In this document: piece after piece, positions 46,812 to 54,984 of the stretch | Numbering within the stretch: the first letter of the stretch is position 1 | Layout: the number at the start of each line of letters is the position of its first letter | DNA from: Thermus altitudinis | GTDB lineage: Bacteria > Deinococcota > Deinococci > Deinococcales > Thermaceae | Direction of reading: 5' to 3' | DNA: 64,000 nt | NCBI RefSeq assembly: GCF_022760835.1 | Contig: NZ_JAKTNQ010000001.1 | Coordinates: 62,566 to 126,565 of the forward strand | Translations under genes and position numbers: made by a program | Notes under the pieces: model-generated | Database searches by the model: none | The model's input: the letters and a program-made list of their open reading frames with translations, nothing else | What the model was told of the DNA's origin: nothing

Positions 46812-49125
46812 GCCTCAGGGCGAAAGCGGGCTCCTCCCAGGTGGGCCATGTGAAGGTGAGGGGTGGGGCCCCGGGAAGGAGGAAGCGAAGGCCCTCTATG
46901 GGGATGGGTTCGGGGGCGTACCAGGCCAGGCGCCTGCTGGGGTCGGCAATGAGGAGCAGGCCCCAGGGGATGCGGATTTCCAAAAGGCCCCCCTCCCCCA
47001 GGGCGTAGTCCGCCGTGGGGTCCCGGGCCCCTTCCGGGTCTTGGCCGGGCTTCAGGCTGCCCAGCTCGTAAAGGATACGGGGGTAGTCGGTGCCGTCCCG
47101 GCCGGTGCGGCGGCGGTTGGGCTCGAGGATAAAGGGCACAAAAGGTCCGTTCCCCGGCCGCGTGGTGCCCCGGAAGTGGAGGTATTCCGTCCCCGGTAGG
47201 CCGCGGTCCAGCTCCTGAAAGGGATAGTAGCCCTGTTCCACAAGGAGCCTTCCCCCTTGGGCGCTGACCTCCAGAAGGAACTCCGCCCCAAACCCCTCCG
47301 CCCTTGGGACCCCGCCGGGCACGGTGTCCAGGTAGAGCCTCAGGGGCCAAGGCCCCCGGTAGAGGAGCCAGAGATACTCGGGATCAGCATAGGCTTTGAG
47401 AAACCGCCCCTCTTCCCTAAGGAGGAAGGGCACGCCCTCCCATTCCTCCGCCTTGCCGTCCAACCGGAAGGCCCCTTTGGCGGTGGCCGCCAGGAGGCCA
47501 TAGTTTTCCTCGGGGTCCAGGATGTTGTGCCAGAAGGGGTTGCGGCTAGGGGTTTCCCACTCCATGAAGAGCCAGTTTCGCTTAAACCACTCGTCCATGA
47601 GGGCGAAGACCATCCCCCCAGCCAGGTCCAGGGCAGCGATCTCCTGCCAGAGGCCCGCCACCTTTTCCCCTTGGCCTTCTTCGGAAAACCCTCCGTGGTG
47701 GAGGCCCTCGGGGTGGAAGTGGGCGATGCCCCGGCTGCTGGGCAGGCCGAACTCGGCGATGAGGAGGGGCATTTCCCCGTGGTGGGCTTTCAGGCGGGCC
47801 AGGTAGTTGCGGTAGCGGTTGGGGGCCAGGTCCCGTTCGTTCACCAGGAAATCGGGGTAGTAGGGGTAGACGTGGTAGGCGGCAAAAAGGCTTACGGGGC
47901 TACCGGGGGTGGGCCTTAGGTGGGTGGGGTCCAGGGTGACGGTATCCTCCTCATGGAGGAAGCCCGGTTTGGGAGGCTCCACCTTCTCGCCCCGGGCGCG
48001 CCGGATGGCGTATTCCTCCTGGTGGCTGGCCTCGCTTTCCCAGCGCAGGGGGTCCAGGGTGGGCCAGTTGACGAAGCCCAGGGGCCTCAGGGTGCCGTAG
48101 GCCTCCCACTCGTAGGTGGCCAGGCGGTCCAGCACCTCGGCCAAGTAGGCCTCAAAGGGGCTGGCGTTTGCCGCGGCCTCCAGGAACCTTCCCCGGTACG
48201 TGCGCCCGGGATGGCGTCCGTGGTAGGCCTCCACGGAGTAGGGCTCAAACTCCCGCCCCACCAGGAGCCCCAGCACCCAAGGGGAGACGTCGGCGGTGTA
48301 CTCCCCGTGGGCGTGGCCCGGGCGAGGTGGGCGGCTTAGGTTACCGTGGAGGGCATCCAGGACCTCCCGCCCCTCCAGGAGAAACTTTTCCAGGAAAGGC
48401 CCCTCCCAGTCCCCGTATCCTTCTTCCTCGGGAAGCTCCGTCCATACTCCCTGGAACAGGTACAGGGGCCGTTCCGGGTGGAGCCGGTTGTGGTGGTGAA
48501 AGGCCCGGTAGAAGCTGGGGGGGAGAAGGGTGTAGGTGCGCACGGCGTTGGCCCCCATGGCGGAAAGGAGCTCCAGCCAGGCTCGGTAAAGGGCCTCCTC
48601 CTCCGGGAACTCGGCGGGAAAGCGGCCGGGAAGGGCCGCCCCTAGGTTGACCCCCCGCACCTGGAGGGGTTTATCCCCAACCCAGAACCGCCCCTTTTCT
48701 GCCCGGAAGGGGGGCGGGGTCTTGCGGGCCTTGGGGGCCGGGGGCGGGGATGGGGGAAGGCTTGTGAGAATACCCTCTGCTTCCCGGTAGCCTTGCCGCA
48801 GGGCCCAGTCCAGGGCGGCCCTGGCCCCTTCCGGATCCCCCAGGGCCCTGAGGGTGAGGCCAAGGCCGTAAAGGGCTTCCCCGCCTCCCTTTAAGGTACC
48901 CACCAGACGGCTGAAGGTGAAAAGGGCCTCCTCCAGCCTCCCCAGGCGGTACTGGGCAAAGCCGGCAAGGATCAGGGCTTCCTCTGGGGGGTCATAGCCC
49001 TTTAGGAGGGGGTCCAGCCGGGCCAGCACCCCGGCCATCTCCCCCTTGCGGTAAAGGGTACGGGCCTCCTCCAGGGGCGAGGCCCAGGCCAGGCCCAGGG
49101 CGATAAGAAGGCCCCAGAGGCGCAC
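46762..49125 (-). CDS. Secreted TPR protein with a glycoside-hydrolase-like TIM barrel
   Basis: The 787-residue protein has a Sec signal (MRLWGLLIALGLAWA) and TPR-type helices (about 18-120). It continues with a TIM-barrel-like region: GDKPLQVRGVNLGAALPGRFP, LSAMGANAVRTYTLLPPSFY and LLIAEFGLPSSRG, where the Glu of AEFG is a likely nucleophile. The C-terminal part (about 555-770) resembles a CBM9-type or dual beta-sandwich region (FRLDGKAEEWEGVPFL, LWLLYRGPWPLRLYLDT). The sugar target is unknown and the glycosidase call is based on the barrel pattern. It is the last gene of a seven-gene minus-strand unit. Confidence 0.72.
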   Translation of the reverse strand: MRLWGLLIALGLAWASPLEEARTLYRKGEMAGVLARLDPLLKGYDPPEEALILAGFAQYRLGRLEEALFTFSRLVGTLKGGGEALYGLGLTLRALGDPEGARAALDWALRQGYREAEGILTSLPPSPPPAPKARKTPPPFRAEKGRFWVGDKPLQVRGVNLGAALPGRFPAEFPEEEALYRAWLELLSAMGANAVRTYTLLPPSFYRAFHHHNRLHPERPLYLFQGVWTELPEEEGYGDWEGPFLEKFLLEGREVLDALHGNLSRPPRPGHAHGEYTADVSPWVLGLLVGREFEPYSVEAYHGRHPGRTYRGRFLEAAANASPFEAYLAEVLDRLATYEWEAYGTLRPLGFVNWPTLDPLRWESEASHQEEYAIRRARGEKVEPPKPGFLHEEDTVTLDPTHLRPTPGSPVSLFAAYHVYPYYPDFLVNERDLAPNRYRNYLARLKAHHGEMPLLIAEFGLPSSRGIAHFHPEGLHHGGFSEEGQGEKVAGLWQEIAALDLAGGMVFALMDEWFKRNWLFMEWETPSRNPFWHNILDPEENYGLLAATAKGAFRLDGKAEEWEGVPFLLREEGRFLKAYADPEYLWLLYRGPWPLRLYLDTVPGGVPRAEGFGAEFLLEVSAQGGRLLVEQGYYPFQELDRGLPGTEYLHFRGTTRPGNGPFVPFILEPNRRRTGRDGTDYPRILYELGSLKPGQDPEGARDPTADYALGEGGLLEIRIPWGLLLIADPSRRLAWYAPEPIPIEGLRFLLPGAPPLTFTWPTWEEPAFALRLKPLYFRLREVWRGAP

Positions 49126-49128
49126 GGT

Positions 49129-51027
49129 CTATTCCCTTTGGGCTGCTTGGCGGATGGCCTCCACCGCCTCGGGGTTTTCCAAGGCGGAAAGGTCCCCGGG
49201 GTCTTGGCCCAGGTAGGCGGCCCGCACCACCCGGCGCATCACCTTGGCGTTGCGGGTCTTGGGCAGGTCGGGCACGAAGAGGACCTTCTCCGGCCTCAAG
49301 GGTTTGCCCAGGGCCTGGGCCACCCGGTCGGCTACCCCTTGGGCCAGCTCTGGGTCTGGGGTGTAGCCGGGCTTCAGCACCGCGAAGAGCACGATGGCCT
49401 CTCCCTTCACCGGGTGGGGCACCCCGATGGCGGCGCACTCCTTGAGGGCGGGGTGGGCGATGGCGGCGGTTTCCACCTCGGCGGGGCCCACCCGCTTCCC
49501 CGCCACCTTCAAGGTGTCGTCGCTCCGGCCCAGGATGAAGAAGTGGCCTTCCTCGTCCAGAAGGGCCAGGTCCCCGTGGACCCAGACCCCGGGGATGCGG
49601 GCGAAGTAGGTGTCCAGGTAGCGGGCCTCGTCCTGCCAGAAGCCCTTGGTCATGCCGGGCCAGGGCTTGAGCACGGCCAGTTCCCCCACCTTGCCCACGG
49701 CGGGCTTTCCTTCCTCGTCCAGCACCGCTGCGGCCATCCCCGGCACCGGGGTGTTGAAGCCCATGGGCTTGATGGGCTTGAGGAGGACGTTTCCCAGGAT
49801 GCCCCCGGAAACCTCGGTTCCCCCCGAGTAGTTCACGATAGGCCTCCTTTCCTCCCCCACCACCCGGAAGAACCAAAGGTAGGGCTCGAGGTTCCAGGGT
49901 TCCCCCGTGGAGCCTAGGACCCGCAAGGACGAAAGGTCATGGGCCCTTATGGGTTCCTCCCCTAGGGGAATCAGGGCCCGCACCAGGGTAGGGGAGAGGC
50001 CCAGGTGGGTGAGGCGGAAGTCCTCCACCATCCGCCAAAGGCGCTCGGGACCCGGATAGTCGGGGGCCCCGTCATAGAGGAACACGCTGGCCCCCAGGAT
50101 AAGGCCCCCCAGGATGGCCCAGGGGCCCATCATCCAGCCCAGGTCGGTGAACCAGAAAAGCCGGTCCCCCTCCCTAAGGTCAAAGAGAAGGGCCAGGTCC
50201 AAAGCCGCCTTGAGGGGAAAGCCCGCATGGTAGTGCACGGTGCCCTTGGGGCGGCCGGTGGTGCCCGAGGTGTAGATGAGCATGAAGGGGTCCATGCTCT
50301 CCATCTCCTCCGGGGGGAAGGGCTCCCCTTGCAGGGTGGCGTAGTCCACCTCCCCGGCTTCCAGGGGGAGGCCCAGCCTTCGCACCACCAGAAGGTGAGG
50401 GGTTTCCGCCAGGCCCTGGGCCCTGCGGGCCTCCGGAAGGAGGTCTACCCTTCTTCCCCGCCTAAAGAAGGCGTCCTGCACCGCTAGAAGCTTGGCCTTG
50501 GCGTCTTTAAGCCGCACCGCCGCCGCCTCGGCGGCGTAGCCGGAGAAGATGGGGATGGCGATGGCGCCAAGCCAGCTTACGGCCAGGAGGAGGATGGCCG
50601 CCTCGAGGCCCATGGGGAACCAAAGGCCCACCCGGTCGCCCCGCTCCACGCCCAGGGCTCGCAGCCCTGCCGCCACCCTTTCCACCTCCGGCAAAAGCTC
50701 CCCATAGGTGAGGGTGCGCACCCCCCCTTCCTCGGTTTCGTGGATGAGGGCTAAGGCGGTGGGCTCATGGCGGAGGGCGGCCTCCACCAGGTTGAGCCGG
50801 CCCCCCGGGAAGAAGTGGGGGAGGGGGAAGCCGCCGGAGATCGCCCGCTCATAGGGTTTGCGCCAAGGTATGCCGAGGTGGGTGAAAAACTGCCGGTAGA
50901 AGTCCTCGAGCTCCTCCACGCTGTAGCGGTAAAAGGCCTCGTAGTCTTCAAAACCCAGGGCCTCCATGAACTGAAAAAGCCTCGTGGCCCGGGTTTCCTC
51001 GGGCTTGGGGTACCAGACCGGTTCCAT
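49129..51027 (-). CDS. AMP-forming acyl-CoA synthetase (acetyl-CoA synthetase-like)
   Basis: The 632-residue ANL-superfamily enzyme activates a short-chain acid with ATP and CoA. Motifs: LIYTSGTTGRPKGTVHYHAG (P-loop), WFTDLGWMMGPWAILGGL, YSGGTEVSGGI, GVWVHGDLALLDEEGHFFILGRSDDTLKVAGKRVGPAEVE and the catalytic lysine in LPKTRNAKVMRR. The N-terminal cap of about 90 residues is as in acetyl- and propionyl-CoA synthetases, but FEDYEAFYRYSVEELEDFY is atypical, so the acid is uncertain. The ATG is immediately next to the kinase stop. Confidence 0.88.
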   Translation of the reverse strand: MEPVWYPKPEETRATRLFQFMEALGFEDYEAFYRYSVEELEDFYRQFFTHLGIPWRKPYERAISGGFPLPHFFPGGRLNLVEAALRHEPTALALIHETEEGGVRTLTYGELLPEVERVAAGLRALGVERGDRVGLWFPMGLEAAILLLAVSWLGAIAIPIFSGYAAEAAAVRLKDAKAKLLAVQDAFFRRGRRVDLLPEARRAQGLAETPHLLVVRRLGLPLEAGEVDYATLQGEPFPPEEMESMDPFMLIYTSGTTGRPKGTVHYHAGFPLKAALDLALLFDLREGDRLFWFTDLGWMMGPWAILGGLILGASVFLYDGAPDYPGPERLWRMVEDFRLTHLGLSPTLVRALIPLGEEPIRAHDLSSLRVLGSTGEPWNLEPYLWFFRVVGEERRPIVNYSGGTEVSGGILGNVLLKPIKPMGFNTPVPGMAAAVLDEEGKPAVGKVGELAVLKPWPGMTKGFWQDEARYLDTYFARIPGVWVHGDLALLDEEGHFFILGRSDDTLKVAGKRVGPAEVETAAIAHPALKECAAIGVPHPVKGEAIVLFAVLKPGYTPDPELAQGVADRVAQALGKPLRPEKVLFVPDLPKTRNAKVMRRVVRAAYLGQDPGDLSALENPEAVEAIRQAAQRE

Positions 51028-51858
51028 CTACTTCCTCCAGAAGAAGGGAAACCGCTTGCGCTTGGGCGGGGTTTCCTCGGTCTTGGGGCCCTCCGGGTTT
51101 TTCAGGACCTCCAGGAAGGCCTTGAGCTCCAGCCGTTCCTCGGGGTTCTTGGCCAGAAGGCGCCTTAAGGCCTTATCCACCCGGGAAGGCAAGGAGGTGG
51201 GAGGGGGAGGGAGAAGGAGGTGGGCGTTCCTAAGCTCCTCCAGGGTCTCCCCGCGAAACGGGCGCTTCCCCACAAGGAGCTCGTAGGCCATCACCCCGAA
51301 GCTATAGGCGTCGCTCTTGGGGCTGGGCTTGGCCCCCAGGAAAAGCTCGGGGGCCAGGTAATGGGGGCTTCCCGCATATTCCAGACTGGCCTCCTCCTGG
51401 GGGCGCACGGTGCCCAGGTCCCCAAGCTTGTACACCCCGTGGCCCACGAACACGTTGGAGGGCTTCACGTCCTGATGGACCAGGCCTTTTTGGTGCAGGA
51501 AGAGAAGGGCCTCCCCCACCTGGAGGAGGGCCTTGGTGGCCTCTTCCCGGGGAAGGGGCTGTTGCAGGAGGAGGTCCTCGAGGGTCCCCTTCTCCAGGTA
51601 CTCCAGGGCCAAAAAGGCCTCCTCGCCGAAGGGTACCCCGTAAAGTCCCTGGACCAGGTGGGGGTGCTTCAGGGAGAGGCTAAGGGAAACCTCCCGGGCG
51701 AAGCGTTCCGCCAGCTTGGGGTCCTGGCGCACCTCCTTGCGGGGAAGCTTCAGGGCCACCTTCTGCCCGTCGGGAGCCTCCGCCAGGTAGACCTGGGCGG
51801 TCTGGCCCAGGCCCAAAAGCATCCTTAGGCGGAAATCCTTGCGCTTCAGGCTAGTCAA
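51028..51858 (-). CDS. Soluble Ser/Thr protein kinase
   Basis: The 276-residue Hanks-type kinase has the glycine loop LLGLGQTAQVYLAEA, VAF/VALK lysine Lys37, helix-C Glu56, catalytic LVHQDVKPSNV (Asp130, Lys132, Asn135), a DLG in place of DFG (Asp147) and a SPHYLAPEL activation end. All catalytic residues are present, so it should be active. It has no membrane anchor or sensor domain, only a basic C-terminal tail (PKRKRFPFFWRK). The TTG start overlaps the hydrolase stop. Co-transcription with an acyl-CoA ligase suggests a possible substrate, which is unproven. Confidence 0.88.
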   Translation of the reverse strand: MTSLKRKDFRLRMLLGLGQTAQVYLAEAPDGQKVALKLPRKEVRQDPKLAERFAREVSLSLSLKHPHLVQGLYGVPFGEEAFLALEYLEKGTLEDLLLQQPLPREEATKALLQVGEALLFLHQKGLVHQDVKPSNVFVGHGVYKLGDLGTVRPQEEASLEYAGSPHYLAPELFLGAKPSPKSDAYSFGVMAYELLVGKRPFRGETLEELRNAHLLLPPPPTSLPSRVDKALRRLLAKNPEERLELKAFLEVLKNPEGPKTEETPPKRKRFPFFWRK

Positions 51859-52525
51859 GGACCAACACCCCTCCCGGCTTCAAGGCGTGGCCTTCCACGC
51901 CCTTCTCCTTAGCCCGGGCCGCAAAGGCCTCCCCGTCCTGTTTGATGGGGGGGAAGGTGTTGTAGTGGATGGGCACCACCCGCTTGGGTTTGAGAAGCTC
52001 CAGGGCCTTCAGGGCGTCTTCCGGCCCCATGGTGAAGTGATCCCCGATGGGCAGGAGGGCCAGATCCAAGCCCAGCTCTCCGATGAGGCGCATGTCGGAG
52101 AAGAGGGCGGTGTCCCCGGCGTGGTAGATGCGCTTGCCGGCAAGTTCGACCACCACCCCCATGGGCATCCCCCCGTAGGTGCCGTCGGGGAAGCTGCTGG
52201 AGTGCCAGGCGGGGAACCATTTCAGCCACCCTCCGGGGAAATGGTAGGTGCCCCCGATGTTCATGGGCAGGCTCTTGGCCCCGTGCTTCTCCGCATAGGT
52301 GGCGATCTCAAAGGTGGAAACCACCGTACCCCCTTTCTTAGAGAGGGCCACGGCGTCGCCAAAATGGTCCCCGTGGGCGTGGGTGACCAGGATCAGGTCC
52401 GCCTGGACCTCCCCCACCCCCACCGGGGCCAGGGGGTTCCCGGTGAGGAAGGGATCGATGACCATCTTGGTCTTGCCATCGGAAAGCCACACTGCCGAGT
52501 GGCCCAGATACCGGATCTCCAGCAT
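51851..52525 (-). CDS. UPF0173-type metal-dependent hydrolase (UlaG-like)
   Basis: The 224-residue metallo-beta-lactamase-fold protein has MLEIRYLGHSAVWL, IDPFLTGNPLAP, the metal motif LVTHAHGDHFGDAVALSKK, YHAGDTALFSDMRLIGE and VVPIHYNTFPPI, matching the UPF0173 group. The two-metal site is complete. The physiological substrate is unknown; relatives act on lactones or phosphodiesters. ATG at 52525 follows AAAGGAGG, and a TATAGT box upstream (minus strand, about 52547-52552) suggests an additional promoter. Confidence 0.88.
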   Translation of the reverse strand: MLEIRYLGHSAVWLSDGKTKMVIDPFLTGNPLAPVGVGEVQADLILVTHAHGDHFGDAVALSKKGGTVVSTFEIATYAEKHGAKSLPMNIGGTYHFPGGWLKWFPAWHSSSFPDGTYGGMPMGVVVELAGKRIYHAGDTALFSDMRLIGELGLDLALLPIGDHFTMGPEDALKALELLKPKRVVPIHYNTFPPIKQDGEAFAARAKEKGVEGHALKPGGVLVLD

Positions 52526-52546
52526 AGGCACCTCCTTTATAGGGCA

Positions 52547-52918
52547 CTATACCGGAGAAAGGGCCGCCTGGGGAAGAGAGCGCTCCAGGCCTTTGAAGAA
52601 GAGGAGTTCCAGGATCCTGGCAAATGCCCGTTCGCCCCAGCTGTGGCCCTCAGGTAGGATAAGTTCCAGCTCAAGCTCCAGCTCCACCGCGGGCCCCTGG
52701 GGGCGCATCCGCCCCTCGATCCTCAGGGAGGGCGGAGGGAGGGGAAGGGCCTTTAGGTACTCCCCCTCGAGCCTCGAGGCGAAGGGCAGGACCACCTCCC
52801 CCAAAACGGGGTTTTCCTGCCGCAAGACCCCCCGTAGCTCCTCCCCTTCAAGGCGGAGCTCCAGGGGCAGGCCCTCGGGAAGGTGGCCGTTCAGGGCAAA
52901 CCGGAGCCTGGCCTTCAT
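52547..52918 (-). CDS. Conserved hypothetical protein, 123 residues
   Basis: A beta-rich protein with alternating charged and hydrophobic residues (MKARLRFALNGHLPEGLPLE, GPAVELELELELILPEGHSW) and a helical end (AFARILELLFFKGLERSL). The layout resembles a small START/SRPBCC-like or lipid-binding fold, but I cannot assign a family. Its ATG overlaps the preceding gene stop (ATGA). It is in the unit that leads to the metal-dependent hydrolase and kinase. Confidence 0.65.
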   Translation of the reverse strand: MKARLRFALNGHLPEGLPLELRLEGEELRGVLRQENPVLGEVVLPFASRLEGEYLKALPLPPPSLRIEGRMRPQGPAVELELELELILPEGHSWGERAFARILELLFFKGLERSLPQAALSPV

Positions 52919-53124
52919 CCTTCCACCCACTCCACCCGTACCCGGCCCTCCTTGGCCAGGCGGGCCACCTCGGCGTCCGGGATGTTCAAGAGCCTGGGCA
53001 GTTCGCGAAAGCGGGGCGTGGCCGAGGCTAGGCCCACCCGCACCACCAGGACCTCCTCTTCCTCCGCCCGGCCGATGCGCCAGACCAGGTGCTGGCCCAG
53101 GGCTTCCAACAGGTCCTTCTCCAC
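52915..53124 (-). CDS. Small conserved hypothetical protein, 69 residues
   Basis: A short soluble protein: MEKDLLEALGQHLVWRIGRA, then EEEVLVVRVGLASATPRFRE, ending RLAKEGRVRVEWVEG. No family is recognised. GTG is the start and follows TAGACT (minus strand, about 53135-53140) closely, suggesting a leaderless first gene of the seven-gene unit ending at 46762. It overlaps the next gene by 4 bases. Confidence 0.6.
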   Translation of the reverse strand: MEKDLLEALGQHLVWRIGRAEEEEVLVVRVGLASATPRFRELPRLLNIPDAEVARLAKEGRVRVEWVEG

Positions 53125-53169
53125 CCTTTCAGTCTATCCCGGGGTGGCCTTGGGGGATAATGGAGGGGG

Positions 53170-53475
53170 ATGCTCCACGAGGTGGGCTTTGCTGGCCTCT
53201 CCCCCTGGGTCTTCTGGGCGGGGGTGGCGGTTACGGCTTTTTCCCGACCACCTCAGCCTCCATCCTCCCTTGGGGCCTGGGCGCCGGATTCCCTGGGAGG
53301 AGGTGCGGGAGGTGGGGGTGGGAGGCCCCTCGCCCGGGGAAGGCGGGCCCTGGTCCTCCGCCTGGAGGACGGGGAGGGGCTATCCCTTCCCGTGCCCGAT
53401 CCTGAGGGCCTGGCGGCCCGGATCAAAGAACTTCTAGGAGGGCGAACTTCAGGTAGTGGGTTTCGGGATGGTTGA
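53170..53475 (+). pseudogene. Frameshifted PH-like small membrane protein gene
   Basis: One frame opens MLHEVGFAGLSPWVFWAGVA (a membrane segment) and later gives RRALVLRLEDGEGLSLPVPD and [13 protein letters not shown]. The middle, in that frame, is low-complexity Gly/Pro. The next frame over the same middle stretch (about 53230-53325) reads WRLRLFPDHLSLHPPLGPGR and RIPWEEVREVGVGG, the typical core of bacterial PH-like domains. The whole domain is recovered only with two compensating frameshifts. A broken gene or sequencing errors are both possible. A GATAAT box lies just upstream of the ATG. Confidence 0.5.
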
Positions 53476-54568
53476 GGAGGATGGGATGGTCCCACCCCTG
53501 CCCGCGTTTCTCTACGACCCTTAGGCTGCGGTGGGCGTCTTGGGCCGCCTCGGTGAGCATTTGGTAGAAGAGGGGCTCGGTGAGGTGGTGGCTGCAGCTG
53601 CTGGTGGCCAGGAGGCCCCCTTCCTTAAGGAGCTTGATGGCCCGGAGGTTCACCTCCTTGTAAGCCCGGTAGGCCCTTTCCCGATCCTTTTTCCCCTTGG
53701 CGAAGGCGGGTGGATCCAGCACGATTAGGTCAAACCGTTCCCCCGCCTTTTCCAAAGCCCTTAGGTAGTCAAAGGCGTTGGCCTCCACCGTCTTGAGGGA
53801 GAGCTCATTCAGCCTGACGTTCTCCTCCGCTTGCCTTAGGGCCTCGCGGGAACTGTCCACGCTGATCACCTCCTGGAAGCCCAGGGCCAGGTGCAGGCCA
53901 AAGCCTCCCGCATAGCTGAACACGTCCAAGGCCCTTTCCCCACGGAACCTTTCCATTAGAATCCGGTTGTCCCGTTGGTCCAGGTAGGCCCCCGTCTTCT
54001 GGCCCCCGGTGAGGTCCACCCGGTAGCGGATCTGGCCTTCCTTCACCGTGGCCGCCGGAGGCACCTGGCCAAAAAGGGGCCGCACGTAGAGGGGTAGGCC
54101 CTCCAGCTCCCGGGCCTTGGCGTCGTTTTTGGCCAGGAGGCTTTGGCCTAAGGGTTTAAGGCCTTCTGCCACCTGGGGCAGGAGGCCCTCCCAGGCGTGG
54201 GCCGTGGCCTGGAGGACCAGGTGGCCGGCGTAGTAGTCCACCACCAAACCCGGAAGAAAATCCCCCTCGGCATGGGCTAGGCGGAACCCGCCCTCGGGTT
54301 CCCTCTCCAGGGCGGGAAGCCGGCGGGCTAAGGCCCGGTTAAGGTTCTCCAGGAGGGCTTCCTCGAGGTCTTTGGCCGGCCGGAAGCGGTAGGCCCGGAC
54401 GCTGAGGTCGCTTTCGGGATGGAATAGGGCCAGGGCGAGGAACCTTTTGCCCCAGTAAACGGGGTAAAGCCCCGGCTCTTCCGGGCCCGAGAGCACGTCC
54501 CTGCGAAAAACCCATAGGTGCCGGGATAAGAGGCGCTGGGCCCCCCTTTCGTTGACGAGAATCCGCAC
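53423..54568 (-). CDS. rlmO: 23S rRNA (cytosine-C5) methyltransferase of the RlmI/RlmO type
   Basis: The 381-residue protein has an N-terminal PUA-like domain ([21 protein letters not shown]), a central EEHEE segment and a C-terminal Rossmann methyltransferase: [46 protein letters not shown] and [10 protein letters not shown] with the catalytic cysteine. In T. thermophilus a protein of this type encoded beside the V-ATPase genes makes m5C1942 in 23S rRNA, from memory, so rlmO is the likely identity. GTG starts directly after a TATACT box (54575-54580) in a 22-bp palindrome, pointing to a leaderless mRNA. Confidence 0.85.
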   Translation of the reverse strand: MRILVNERGAQRLLSRHLWVFRRDVLSGPEEPGLYPVYWGKRFLALALFHPESDLSVRAYRFRPAKDLEEALLENLNRALARRLPALEREPEGGFRLAHAEGDFLPGLVVDYYAGHLVLQATAHAWEGLLPQVAEGLKPLGQSLLAKNDAKARELEGLPLYVRPLFGQVPPAATVKEGQIRYRVDLTGGQKTGAYLDQRDNRILMERFRGERALDVFSYAGGFGLHLALGFQEVISVDSSREALRQAEENVRLNELSLKTVEANAFDYLRALEKAGERFDLIVLDPPAFAKGKKDRERAYRAYKEVNLRAIKLLKEGGLLATSSCSHHLTEPLFYQMLTEAAQDAHRSLRVVEKRGQGWDHPILLNHPETHYLKFALLEVL

Positions 54569-54589
54569 CGCTTAAGTATACTTAAGCGG
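54568..54589. promoter_or_regulatory. Perfect 22-bp palindrome between rlmO and the V-ATPase operon
   Basis: The half-site CCGCTTAAGTA is followed directly by its exact reverse complement with no spacer. It contains the rlmO -10 box on the minus strand and ends 7 bases before the -35 box of the ATPase promoter. It is a candidate operator for both. Confidence 0.6.
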
Positions 54590-54595
54590 GGTTGG

Positions 54596-54624
54596 TTGAC
54601 GTAGGCCCCAAAGGCCGGTATCAT
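54596..54624 (+). promoter_or_regulatory. V/A-ATPase operon promoter
   Basis: TTGACG (54596-54601) and TATCAT (54619-54624) are 17 bases apart. Transcription should start near 54631, giving a leader of about 40 bases that ends with GGGAGGGG before the first gene. Confidence 0.75.
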
Positions 54625-54669
54625 ACCCGGCAGGCGCAGTTTGCGCATCTTTTCACGAAGGGAGGGGCG

Positions 54670-54984
54670 ATGGGAGGCCTGGGACTTATCAAGAGCCTGG
54701 CGGAAAAGGAAAGGGAGCTACTGGCCCGCCTCGAGGCTGCGAAGAAGGAGGCTGAGGCCCTGGTGCAGCAGGCTGAGGCGGAGGCCAGGGCCCTTTTGCA
54801 GAAGGCGGAGGCCGAGGCCAAAGCCCTGGAGGCCGAATACCGGGAACGGGAGGCCAAGGAAACCGAGGCCATTCTGGCCCGCTACCGGGCCCAGGCGGAG
54901 GCTGAGGCCAAGGCGGTCAAGGAAAAGGCAGAGGGCCGGTTGGAGGAGGCTGTGGCCCTGGTCCTGAAGGAGGTTTTGCCGTGA
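54670..54984 (+). CDS. atpG: V/A-type ATPase subunit G (peripheral stalk)
   Basis: The 104-residue protein is almost wholly one coiled coil (SLAEKERELLARLEAAKKEA, repeated AEAEAKAL and REREAKETEAILARYRAQ). It pairs with subunit E to form the peripheral stalks that hold the V1 head against rotation. ATG at 54670 follows GGAGGGGCG; longer in-frame upstream sequence lies in the leader. It is the first gene in the order G-I-K-E-C-F-A-B-D, which is that of the Thermus enzyme. It overlaps the next gene by 4 bases. Confidence 0.9.
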   Translation: MGGLGLIKSLAEKERELLARLEAAKKEAEALVQQAEAEARALLQKAEAEAKALEAEYREREAKETEAILARYRAQAEAEAKAVKEKAEGRLEEAVALVLKEVLP

